A stretch of 7,210 nucleotides of DNA from Acidobacteria bacterium CG_4_9_14_3_um_filter_49_7 (GCA_002789615.1 PFTO01000157.1:1-7210), one strand, 5' to 3'; counted from the stretch's first letter, positions 1 to 6,020 are shown. Numbers and translations: made by a program. Notes: generated by a model from the sequence alone, not told the origin.

Positions 1-113
1 TCAGTAAGAAAGTTAAATGGCTTGACGGTATCGTCCGGGAGTACTTGTGTCTCATAAATCACTTCTCCTTGTTCCCTTAAGTAGCTTCGCAGCCTGCCGA
101 TGAGCTTACGCAA
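1..113 (-). CDS. Possible 5' end of a divergent unidentified gene (partial)
   Basis: Reading the minus strand from a TTG at 113 gives 37 codons open to the window edge. The peptide looks protein-like: a basic amphipathic stretch (RKLIGRLRSYLREQG, residues 2-16), then EVIYETQVLPDDTVKPFNF. A stop lies just upstream in this frame, so 113 or an internal GTG would be the start, and no clear ribosome binding site precedes the TTG. A competing frame on the same strand starts with ATG at 55 and has a good AAGGAGAAG at 70-62, but only 18 codons are visible. I do not recognise either product. The stretch could also be a gene remnant. Only sequence beyond base 1 can decide. Confidence 0.3.
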   Translation of the reverse strand, partial: MRKLIGRLRSYLREQGEVIYETQVLPDDTVKPFNFLT

Positions 114-157
114 AGTGTCCCATCATCTCATCATTCCGCACATAGAACCCTTATAGG

Positions 158-184
158 TTAATCGCCCTCAATTGTACATATAAT
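158..184 (+). promoter_or_regulatory. Candidate distal promoter for the regulator-suf operon
   Basis: A perfect TATAAT lies at 179-184 in an AT-rich stretch. The best upstream partner is TTAATC at 158-163 with a short 15-bp spacer, so the -35 is poor. If used, transcription would begin near 191 and give a leader of about 170 nt that contains the inverted repeat at 207-284. Inferred from motif match only. Confidence 0.35.
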
Positions 185-206
185 TTGGTTTCCCCAATCA
201 TTGTTG

Positions 207-284
207 TCAAGGGGCATGCGGGGAGACCACTTATGGCAATTTCAACCCGGCCATCCGATCCGCCTTCCCTGCCTCACCCCTTGA
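207..284 (+). other. Nested inverted repeat; possible structured leader RNA
   Basis: TCAAGGGG (207-214) is the exact reverse complement of CCCCTTGA (277-284). Inside it, GCGGGGAG (218-225) can pair with TTCCCTGC (265-272) as 8 bp including two G-U wobbles. Inside that, ATGGC (233-237) pairs with GCCAT (250-254). The three stems are collinear, separated by internal loops, and give one 78-nt extended hairpin. No U-tract follows the last stem, so it does not look like a simple terminator. It lies in untranslated DNA upstream of the regulator gene. It could be a cis-regulatory RNA, a small RNA or a chance or repeat-derived fold. I do not recognise it as a known riboswitch class. Confidence 0.35.
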
Positions 285-286
285 GA

Positions 287-327
287 ATATTTCATATTTC
301 TTTCTCCTTTTCCTCTTTACTTTTTAG
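287..327 (+). repeat. ATATTTC tandem pair and pyrimidine-rich tract
   Basis: ATATTTC occurs twice in tandem (287-293 and 294-300). It runs into an almost pure pyrimidine stretch: 297-318 is uninterrupted C/T on the plus strand, and C/T continues to 325 apart from one A at 319. This lies just upstream of the proximal promoter candidate and may be a binding or curvature element. No function can be read from it directly. Confidence 0.4.
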
Positions 328-343
328 TAATGTTTGCTATATT
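316..343 (+). promoter_or_regulatory. Candidate proximal promoter of the regulator-suf operon
   Basis: TTTACT (316-321, 4 of 6 matches to TTGACA) and TATATT (338-343, 5 of 6 matches to TATAAT) are separated by 16 bp. The predicted start would fall at about 350, almost on the ribosome binding site, giving an unusually short leader. That weakens the call compared with a normal sigma-70-type promoter. Confidence 0.3.
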
Positions 344-350
344 GTTAACA
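343..350. promoter_or_regulatory. TGTTAACA palindrome, possible operator
   Basis: An 8-bp perfect palindrome lies between the candidate -10 box and the GGAGG ribosome binding site of the regulator gene. A dimeric Rrf2 repressor bound here would block the proximal promoter, which fits autoregulation. Known Rrf2 operators are usually longer, so this may be only the core of a site or chance. Confidence 0.25.
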
Positions 351-362
351 GGAGGTTTGAAT

Positions 363-812
363 ATGAATTTTACAGCATTACAGAAAAATGGGCTGAAGCT
401 GATGTTATCCATTGCGCAGAAGAGCAACGGGCAACCGGTACAGGCTCCGGTACTCGCCGAATTTGAAGACCTGAAGGTCGGTTATGTGGGAAAAATTCTT
501 TTCAAACTTCGTAAAGGCGGCCTCATTCAGGCAGCGAGGGGCAAGAATGGCGGGTATTCATTGTCAAGGGATAGTGAAGAAATCTCCGTCTTTGATGTTC
601 TTAAGGTCTTGGAAGTCAAGGAATACGATAGTCGGATCTGCCCAAACCTCCGGAAAAACAATTCTTGTGCCCACTCACTGGATTGCGGATTGCGGCCCGT
701 GATGCAATCCATTGATACCTATATTGAAAAACTCACCTCCTCTATTTCCCTGGCGGCTCTGATTGAGGACGAGAAAGAGATGGTAAACCGGCTTCGCCAA
801 ATGGAGATGTAA
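363..812 (+). CDS. Rrf2-family transcriptional regulator, likely Fe-S-sensing SUF operon regulator
   Basis: A 149-residue protein, normal for Rrf2/IscR-type regulators. It has an N-terminal winged helix-turn-helix, with the family-typical wing RGKNGGYSL at residues 59-67. A cysteine loop follows at C93, C102 and C108, then a C-terminal helix ending in the usual 'SLAALI' type segment (about 140-145 region upstream of the tail). The three cysteines suggest a bound Fe-S cluster, as in IscR, NsrR and RirA. The spacing C-X8-C-X5-C is longer in the first gap than IscR's C-X5-C-X5-C. The start at 363 is chosen over an in-frame ATG at 330 because GGAGG at 351-355 sits 7 nt upstream of it. It lies 43 nt before sufC, so it probably senses cluster demand and regulates the operon, itself included. 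Family assignment is secure. The cluster and target are inferred. Confidence 0.93.
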   Translation: MNFTALQKNGLKLMLSIAQKSNGQPVQAPVLAEFEDLKVGYVGKILFKLRKGGLIQAARGKNGGYSLSRDSEEISVFDVLKVLEVKEYDSRICPNLRKNNSCAHSLDCGLRPVMQSIDTYIEKLTSSISLAALIEDEKEMVNRLRQMEM

Positions 813-841
813 GGCCGGAATATTAAAAGTTTATGCTCAAT

Positions 842-850
842 AAAGGAGAA
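842..850 (+). promoter_or_regulatory. Ribosome binding site of sufC
   Basis: AAAGGAGAA ends 5 nt before the ATG at 856, in the 43-nt gap after the regulator gene. No convincing separate promoter or terminator is seen in this gap. Confidence 0.7.
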
Positions 851-855
851 TCATA

Positions 856-1599
856 ATGTCACTTTTATCTATAAAGAACTTTTCTGTCCATATTGATGAC
901 AAGGAGATTCTTCATGATCTCAACATTGATGTGCAACCAGATACGCTTACCGTCTTAATGGGCAAAAATGGAACGGGGAAGTCTACCCTTGCCTATGCAC
1001 TGATGGGACACCCGAGCTATCAGGTTCGTGAAGGTGAGGCGATTTTTGAGGGCGCTTCGATTGCGGGGGTTTCTCCTGACAAAATCGCTAAGATGGGTAT
1101 GTTCCTTGGATTTCAGCATCCCATTGAGGTCCCGGGAGTTACTGTTATAAAATTCCTGCAGACCGCAACCCGCGCCTTGAGCGGCGGAGAACTGGACTAC
1201 GACGCCTTCCAGGAAGAACTGCTGAGCATACTGGAAAAACTGGGCATTGACCAGAGTTTCCTGTATCGATATCTCAATGACGGGTTTTCCGGTGGCGAAA
1301 AGAAACGATTGGAAATCCTTCAGCTCCTCATGCTGAAACCGAAACTGGCTATTCTGGACGAACCGGATTCCGGTCTGGATGTGGATGCCATGAAGGTAGT
1401 GGCGGAAGGCATCAACATGGCCAGAAAAAAAGGCACAACGATACTGCTTATTACCCACTACAAACGCCTCCTGAACTATCTCAACCCGGATCGGGTTGTT
1501 GTTCTTGCCAATGGGACCCTTGCAAGAGACGGCGGAATGGAACTGGCTGACAAGATTGAATCAGAGGGATATGACTTTCTTGCAAGCCGGATCTCCTGA
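856..1599 (+). CDS. sufC: SufC, ABC-type ATPase of the Fe-S cluster scaffold
   Basis: Cytosolic ATPase that binds SufB and SufD and powers cluster assembly. It is not a membrane transporter. The protein has 247 residues, the usual SufC length. All ABC motifs are present: Walker A GKNGTGKST (36-44), Q-loop Q87 in LGFQHPIEVPGV, signature FSGGEKKR (144-151), Walker B LAILDE (164-169), D-loop SGLD (172-175) and H-loop H201 in ITHYKRLL. The FQHP..VPG and DEPDSGLD wording is typical of SufC rather than general ABC proteins. One oddity is a second LSGGE at 108-112, in the helical region ahead of the true signature. sufC precedes sufB here, unlike the E. coli order where it follows. Ends 17 nt before sufB. 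Confidence 0.98.
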   Translation: MSLLSIKNFSVHIDDKEILHDLNIDVQPDTLTVLMGKNGTGKSTLAYALMGHPSYQVREGEAIFEGASIAGVSPDKIAKMGMFLGFQHPIEVPGVTVIKFLQTATRALSGGELDYDAFQEELLSILEKLGIDQSFLYRYLNDGFSGGEKKRLEILQLLMLKPKLAILDEPDSGLDVDAMKVVAEGINMARKKGTTILLITHYKRLLNYLNPDRVVVLANGTLARDGGMELADKIESEGYDFLASRIS

Positions 1600-1616
1600 A
1601 CCGGGAGGTTGACATT

Positions 1617-3017
1617 ATGAAAGAAGACTTTACAACCATCAACGAAGAATACAAATATGGTTTTTCCAACCCCGAAGATTACCTGTACAAGGCACCGGCT
1701 GGATTGAATGAAGACATTGTGCGGGCTATTTCCGCCATGAAAAAGGAACCGCAATGGATGCTGGATTTTCGCCTAAAGAGCTACAAAAAGTTCATGGAAA
1801 TGCCCATGCCCTGGTGGGGAAACCAGGAAATTTTAACAACCATTGATTTTTCGAAAATTCACTATTTTGTAAAGGCAAAAGGTGGTACCACCTGGGACGA
1901 TGTTCCCACTGACATCAAGGACACATTCGAAAAATTGGGAATCCCCGAAGCGGAACGCAGGTTTCTTGGCGGAGTGACGGCACAGTATGAGTCCGAAATG
2001 GTGTACCATTCATTGAAGGAAGAGTTCACCAGGCAAGGGATTGTCTTCCTTGATATGGACTCCGCGCTGCGGGAATATCCGGAAATGGTAAAGAAATATT
2101 TTGGTACTGTTATTCCCTACACCGACAACAAGTTTGCGGCACTCAACTCTGCTGTATGGTCTGGTGGAAGTTTCATTTACGTTCCAAAGGGAGTAAAGGT
2201 GGACACCCCGCTGCAGGCCTACTTCAGAATTAACGCTAAAAACATGGGTCAGTTTGAGCGCACACTCATCATTGCGGATGAAGCATCTGATGTTCAGTAC
2301 ATCGAGGGATGCACTGCTCCTTCGTACTCGACAGATTCCCTCCACGGCGCAGTGGTAGAATTGATTGCGCTGGATGGTGCTAGAATTCGGTATTCCACGA
2401 TTCAGAACTGGTCCAACAACGTCCTGAATCTCGTTACCAAACGGGCAGCGGCCTACAAAAATGCCGTTGTGGAATGGGTGGACGGCAATATAGGCTCCAA
2501 ACTCACCATGAAGTTTCCAGCCGTCCTGCTCAAGGGAGAAGGTGCCCACGGAGAAATCCTCACAGTTGCAATGGCCGGAAACGGGCAGCACCAGGACAGC
2601 GGTGCCAAGGTTTTTCACCTGGCTCCCAACACCACTTCCCGAATCGTATCCAAATCGATTTCCAAAGGGACCGGACGGGCGTCCTATCGGGGCTGGGTCA
2701 AGACTGTCCCCGGCGCAAAAAACTGCGTGTCTGACGTCCGCTGTGATGCCCTGCTGTTCGGAGACAAGTCCAGAAGCGACACCTATCCACGAATGGAAAT
2801 ATTTGAACCGTCCACAAAATTGACCCACGAAGCGACGGTTTCCCGGGTACAGGATGACCAGCTATTTTATCTGATGAACCGGGGTCTCTCAGAAACTGAG
2901 GCATCCTCATTGATTGTAAACGGGTTTCTTGAGCCCTTCACCAGGGAACTTCCCATGGAATACGCGGTGGAATTGAACCGTATGGTTGCCCTGGAAATGG
3001 ATGGCTCCATTGGTTGA
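1617..3017 (+). CDS. sufB: SufB, Fe-S cluster scaffold subunit
   Basis: Main scaffold of the SufBC2D complex, on which the nascent cluster is built. 466 residues, close to the shorter bacterial SufB class (E. coli SufB has about 495). The N-terminal region (1-110) is followed by the beta-helix core and the C-terminal SufC-binding segment. Residues matching those needed in E. coli are visible: C376 in VRCDALLFG (equivalent to C405), HEAT at 404-407 and C232 in EGCTAP (equivalent to C254). The only other cysteine is C370, giving C-X5-C near the assembly site. The C-terminal DDQLFYLMNRGLSE (413-426) is a family hallmark. GGGAGGT (1603-1609) supports the ATG at 1617. Follows sufC by 17 nt and precedes sufD by 16 nt. 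Confidence 0.98.
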   Translation: MKEDFTTINEEYKYGFSNPEDYLYKAPAGLNEDIVRAISAMKKEPQWMLDFRLKSYKKFMEMPMPWWGNQEILTTIDFSKIHYFVKAKGGTTWDDVPTDIKDTFEKLGIPEAERRFLGGVTAQYESEMVYHSLKEEFTRQGIVFLDMDSALREYPEMVKKYFGTVIPYTDNKFAALNSAVWSGGSFIYVPKGVKVDTPLQAYFRINAKNMGQFERTLIIADEASDVQYIEGCTAPSYSTDSLHGAVVELIALDGARIRYSTIQNWSNNVLNLVTKRAAAYKNAVVEWVDGNIGSKLTMKFPAVLLKGEGAHGEILTVAMAGNGQHQDSGAKVFHLAPNTTSRIVSKSISKGTGRASYRGWVKTVPGAKNCVSDVRCDALLFGDKSRSDTYPRMEIFEPSTKLTHEATVSRVQDDQLFYLMNRGLSETEASSLIVNGFLEPFTRELPMEYAVELNRMVALEMDGSIG

Positions 3018-3033
3018 GCCGTTAGGAAATTAT

Positions 3034-4131
3034 ATGAATATTAAAGCAGATTTAGACCAATTTCCCACCCGCCTCCACGAAGACTGGCGGTATTTCCGAA
3101 TGAAAAAGGAAGATTTGAAGAACTATCTGGAACAAGGGCATCTGGCACTGTCCAGTTCCCTTGAAACCCTGACTGGCTCTGCGTATAGACAACTTTACAG
3201 CGCTTCAATGAAAGAAGTGGAAGCACTTTTCCGTCACGCTGCCTTTCAGTTTCAGGATGATACCTTTTCTCTACTCGTGAAGGCACATGCCACTCCCGGC
3301 ATCATGGTTCTGCAGGGAACGCCGGAGGTTCCCGAAATCGTACTCGCCACTGAAAAAAAAAGAGAAGTTCACCCGGCCGATATTCGCATCCTGCTGAACC
3401 CCGGTATTAACGCGGAGTTGACGCTCAAGATAGAAGCTTCGGCAGCCAATAGTCTTATCAGCTCTGAGATACGGGTTTATCTGTCGGAAAATTCGTCTTT
3501 GAAACTGAACCTGGCATCCTCTGCATCTGAAGGCTCCTTCGCAATAATCCGAACCCGCGCACAGTTGGCAGAAAACGCAAAACTGCTGTTTTCCAATCTT
3601 CAGACACCGGACGGAAGTGTCCGAAGTGAGTCCCATTTTAACCTGACAGGCCCAGGCGCGGATTTAAAACTTTATCAGGCAGTGATCGCGGACGGTTCCG
3701 CCATCAACGACACCGTGCTGAAAGCCATCCACTCTGCCCCTGAAACGACATCCGATATGCATACGATCACATACGCAGGTGGGAAAAGCCGCTCTGCTCT
3801 CAATGGCCTGATTCACGTGAAGCCCGGCAGCGAAAACGTTGGTGCTTACCAGCAGGCGAGAAATTACATTCTTTCACCAAAGGCGTTTTCAGTCGGATAT
3901 CCCCAATTGGAAATCGAAAACCAGAATGTGTCCTGCTCCCACGGCACGACCATGCACTCATTTGACGAAAATCAGCTTTTTTACCTGAATTCCCGAGGGA
4001 TCTCCCCGAAAGAGGCGAAACAGATGATTCTTAGAGGCAATCTGGATTATTTCTTCCGCAGAATGAACGAGCCTCAGAAAAAACAATTTCTAAAAATGGC
4101 GTATACTATTATAGGTAAGTTATCGATTTGA
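3034..4131 (+). CDS. sufD: SufD, Fe-S cluster scaffold subunit
   Basis: Paralogue and partner of SufB in SufBC2D, linked to iron acquisition and assembly at the SufB-SufD interface. With the start used here it has 365 residues, shorter than E. coli SufD (423). The N-terminal FPTRLHEDWRYFR (10-22) matches the P-T-R-x-x-E-x-W-R-Y motif of SufD. The core is beta-rich. C-terminal C301-S-H303-G matches the E. coli region holding the essential H360, and is followed by DENQLFYLNSRGIS. The frame is open from 2986 inside sufB, with ATGs at 2986, 3001 and 3034. I chose 3034 because AGGA (3024-3027) precedes it and the conserved N-terminus begins soon after. A run of nine A at 3353-3361 lies in the gene without breaking the frame. 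Confidence 0.95.
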   Translation: MNIKADLDQFPTRLHEDWRYFRMKKEDLKNYLEQGHLALSSSLETLTGSAYRQLYSASMKEVEALFRHAAFQFQDDTFSLLVKAHATPGIMVLQGTPEVPEIVLATEKKREVHPADIRILLNPGINAELTLKIEASAANSLISSEIRVYLSENSSLKLNLASSASEGSFAIIRTRAQLAENAKLLFSNLQTPDGSVRSESHFNLTGPGADLKLYQAVIADGSAINDTVLKAIHSAPETTSDMHTITYAGGKSRSALNGLIHVKPGSENVGAYQQARNYILSPKAFSVGYPQLEIENQNVSCSHGTTMHSFDENQLFYLNSRGISPKEAKQMILRGNLDYFFRRMNEPQKKQFLKMAYTIIGKLSI

Positions 4132-4137
4132 ACACAA

Positions 4138-4143
4138 AAGGGG
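4138..4143 (+). promoter_or_regulatory. Ribosome binding site deciding the sufS start
   Basis: AAGGGG sits 8 nt before the ATG at 4152. The alternative TTG at 4128, which overlaps the sufD stop, has only a distant AGGT upstream. This favours 4152. Confidence 0.6.
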
Positions 4144-4151
4144 TAATTGAT

Positions 4152-5363
4152 ATGCTTGAGGGTGTTCAGAATGATTTCCCGGTCCTGAAGAACCATCCGG
4201 GTCTGGCGTACCTGGACTCGGCCGCTTCCACTCAGAAACCATCCGTTGTACTGGACGCCATGGATCACTTCTACCGTTTCAATTATGCCAACATTCACCG
4301 GGGTGTTTACAGCCTCAGTGAGCAAGCGACCGCATCTTATGAAGCGGCCCGGATGCGTATCGCCCGGTTCATTCACGCCAAATCACCCGAAAACCTGGTC
4401 TTCACCCGAAACACTACCGAATCCATCAATCTCGTAGCCGCCACTATTGGTGAAAGTATGGTCAGGGAGGGAGATGAAATCGTCGTTACCATCATGGAAC
4501 ATCACGCCAATTTTGTCCCCTGGCAGCAACTGGCATTGAAAAAAGGTGCCACACTTAAAGTTGTGGGAATCGACCGCGAGACCCTTGAACTGGACATGGC
4601 CGAACTGGCCTCCGCGATTACGGACAAAACCCGTTTTGTCTGCTGCACCATGGCCTCAAATGTACTTGGTGCCACCCCGAATGTTGCAGAAGTTACAAGA
4701 CTGGCACGAAAATTCGGAGCATTGACCGTATTCGATGCAGCGCAATTTGTCCCCCACCATCCCCTGGATATTACCAGCTTTGAACCTGATTTTCTTGCTC
4801 TATCCGGCCACAAAATGCTGGGAGCGGACGGATTCGGCGTACTCTACGGAAAATCCGAACACCTGGCTTCTATGCCGCCGTTCATGACAGGTGGAGACAT
4901 GATTGAGAACGTCACCATAGAGAAAACAACATACTCACAGCCTCCCCAGAAATTCGAAGCAGGAACTCCCTTCATAGCCGGTGCAATCTCCCTGCACTCT
5001 GCCATTGATTACCTTGAAAACATTGGATTGGATCGGATACAGGAACATGAAACCGAACTTGCCCGACTCGCCGACGAAAAACTCCGCGCCATGGGCAAAG
5101 TCCGTCTCTACAGGAATGCGAACCGTATCCACAACGGCATCCTGCCATTCAATGTGGAAGGTGTCCACCCCCATGACGTCGCAACAATTCTCGGAGATAT
5201 GGATATTTGCGTCCGGGCTGGCCACCACTGCGCCCAGCCTCTCATTCATTTTATGGATGAAATCGCAATGATACGGGCAAGCTTCTACCTCTATAACACG
5301 GAGGAAGATGTGGAACGGCTGGTTGCCGGAATACAAAAAACACTGGAGGTTTTTCACAAATGA
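4152..5363 (+). CDS. sufS: SufS, type II cysteine desulfurase
   Basis: PLP enzyme that converts L-cysteine to alanine and holds the sulfur as a persulfide for SufU. 403 residues from the ATG at 4152, close to the family norm of about 406. The frame also offers TTG at 4128, which would overlap the sufD stop. Visible motifs: LAYLDSAASTQKP (18-30), MEHHAN (115-120, PLP-stacking histidine), FDAAQ with D195 (binds the pyridine nitrogen), SGHK with K221 (PLP Schiff base), FEAGTP (268-273), and catalytic C360 in RAGHHCAQP. The short active-site loop and RxGHHCxxP mark group II (SufS) rather than IscS or NifS. Its stop overlaps the sufU start, implying translational coupling and matching the SufS-SufU pairing of Gram-positive systems. 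Confidence 0.97.
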   Translation: MLEGVQNDFPVLKNHPGLAYLDSAASTQKPSVVLDAMDHFYRFNYANIHRGVYSLSEQATASYEAARMRIARFIHAKSPENLVFTRNTTESINLVAATIGESMVREGDEIVVTIMEHHANFVPWQQLALKKGATLKVVGIDRETLELDMAELASAITDKTRFVCCTMASNVLGATPNVAEVTRLARKFGALTVFDAAQFVPHHPLDITSFEPDFLALSGHKMLGADGFGVLYGKSEHLASMPPFMTGGDMIENVTIEKTTYSQPPQKFEAGTPFIAGAISLHSAIDYLENIGLDRIQEHETELARLADEKLRAMGKVRLYRNANRIHNGILPFNVEGVHPHDVATILGDMDICVRAGHHCAQPLIHFMDEIAMIRASFYLYNTEEDVERLVAGIQKTLEVFHK

Positions 5364-5791
5364 CGACGCAACTGGATAACATGTACCGGGACCTCATCCT
5401 GGACCACTACGAACACCCGAGAAATTGCCACGAATTGAATCACACCGACAGAACAGAGGAAGGATTCAATCCCCTTTGCGGTGACCATGTAAACATTCAG
5501 TTTGAACAGGATGGCAGAACAATCACTGACATTTCCGTCTGCACAAAGGGATGTGCCATCTGCACTGCCTCCGGCTCCATCATGTCCGACATCCTCAAAG
5601 GTCTTTCCGTTGATGAAACGAAAAGCATGGTGGAAAATGTGAAAGCGTTTCTCACGGGCGACCGGGATATTGATCCTGCAGACTTGCCCTCCAGCCTGCA
5701 GGCCCTCTCCGGGGTTCGGAAATTCCCCATTCGTATCAAATGTGCCCTTCTCCCCTGGACCACCGCCGAACTGGCTCTGAATAAGAAATAG
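5360..5791 (+). CDS. sufU: SufU, zinc-dependent sulfur acceptor for SufS
   Basis: An IscU-fold protein of 143 residues. C40-G-D42, C65 and C128 correspond to the zinc ligands of B. subtilis SufU (C41, D43, C66, C128). The C65-to-C128 distance (63) is close to SufU and much longer than the IscU spacing, because of the SufU-specific insertion that ends in the LSGVRKFPIRIKC region (116-128). The residue before the last cysteine is K, not the H of scaffold-type IscU, and the LPPVK chaperone motif is missing. This points to a sulfurtransferase role, not an HscA-served scaffold. The ATG overlaps the sufS stop (ATGA, 4-nt overlap). GGAGGT at 5345-5350 lies inside the sufS end. Further cysteines occur at 23, 61 and 68. 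Last gene of the visible operon. Confidence 0.95.
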   Translation: MTTQLDNMYRDLILDHYEHPRNCHELNHTDRTEEGFNPLCGDHVNIQFEQDGRTITDISVCTKGCAICTASGSIMSDILKGLSVDETKSMVENVKAFLTGDRDIDPADLPSSLQALSGVRKFPIRIKCALLPWTTAELALNKK

Positions 5792-5797
5792 GGACAA

Positions 5798-5835
5798 GGT
5801 TAAGTAGAAGGCCAGGTTAAGGTTAAGGTTAAGTA
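5798..5835 (+). repeat. GGTTAA repeats
   Basis: Three perfect tandem GGTTAA units lie at 5815-5832, and a fourth lone unit at 5798-5803. The nonamer GGTTAAGTA occurs at 5798-5806 and again at 5827-5835, 29 bp apart. The tract starts 7 nt after the sufU stop. It looks like a short simple repeat. It resembles telomeric-type hexamers only by chance. Confidence 0.8.
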
Positions 5836-5853
5836 CAGAAAAGTGACAGAAAA
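5835..5853 (+). repeat. ACAGAAAA direct repeat pair
   Basis: ACAGAAAA occurs at 5835-5842 and 5846-5853, start to start 11 bp, about one helical turn. The first copy abuts the GGTTAA repeats. Function unknown. Confidence 0.6.
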
Positions 5854-5895
5854 CGTCAGAGAATTGGCCTGGCTCATGATGAATGTTTGATAAAA

Positions 5896-5939
5896 GACAA
5901 GATGAATGAGGGAGTTGGGCCTCAACCTGCCTTTTTGTC
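5896..5939 (+). terminator. Weak candidate terminator after sufU
   Basis: GTTG (5914-5917) pairs with CAAC (5923-5926) around GGCCT, with a possible G-T closing pair. Five bases later comes a T5 run (5932-5936). GACAA (5896-5900) and TTGTC (5935-5939) form an enclosing inverted repeat. The stem is short and the T-run offset, so efficiency is doubtful. It is the only terminator-like signal found between sufU and the next gene. Confidence 0.3.
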
Positions 5940-5942
5940 ATA

Positions 5943-5984
5943 CATCACCCATCACAGTGCAGCAGGCACGCCATCACCCATCAC
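5943..5984 (+). repeat. CATCACCCATCAC direct repeat pair
   Basis: The 13-mer CATCACCCATCAC occurs exactly at 5943-5955 and 5972-5984, start to start 29 bp. Each copy itself contains CATCAC twice. The spacer is GC-richer (AGTGCAGCAGGCACGC). Too few units for a CRISPR array, and the repeats are too short. Confidence 0.75.
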
Positions 5985-5990
5985 TCTCCT

Positions 5991-6020
5991 TTCAAATTTT
6001 TCTAAACTATTTTTTATTCT
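5991..6020 (+). promoter_or_regulatory. Possible promoter of the CBM9-like/DUF5916 gene
   Basis: TTCAAA (5991-5996) and TATTCT (6015-6020) are 18 bp apart in an AT-rich stretch ahead of the gene. Each matches four of six consensus bases. Separate control from the suf operon is likely given the 269-bp gap, but this exact site is weakly supported. Confidence 0.2.

Noticed and set aside
330..362. Earlier in-frame ATG of the Rrf2 gene
   Set aside because: It has no ribosome binding site, and the extra residues would be encoded by the promoter, palindrome and GGAGG sequence. The ATG at 363 is properly spaced from GGAGG.
185..466. Plus-strand 93-codon frame starting with TTG ahead of the regulator
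   Set aside because: It overlaps the start of the well-supported Rrf2 gene in another frame, crosses the inverted repeat, has low-complexity Ser/Phe/Pro content and no ribosome binding site.
955..1458. 167-codon minus-strand frame inside sufC
   Set aside because: Antisense shadow of a gene with every ABC motif intact. No homology-like motifs seen.
2010..2828. 272-codon minus-strand frame inside sufB
   Set aside because: Long but fully antisense to a conserved gene. Composition follows the complement of sufB codons and no recognisable domain is seen.
5815..5832. Telomere-like hexamer array
   Set aside because: Only three tandem units inside a bacterial operon context; a short simple repeat is enough to explain it.
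5811..5873. GCCAGG / CCTGGC inverted repeat as a terminator
   Set aside because: Only 6 bp with a 51-nt loop and no following T-run.
5354..5941. 195-codon minus-strand frame over sufU and its downstream spacer
   Set aside because: It covers all of sufU antisense, and its remaining part translates the simple repeats (a LNLNLNL-like stretch). No sign of a real protein.
5943..5984. Possible CRISPR-like repeat-spacer unit
   Set aside because: Only two 13-bp copies with a 16-bp spacer, internally repetitive and with no cas genes.
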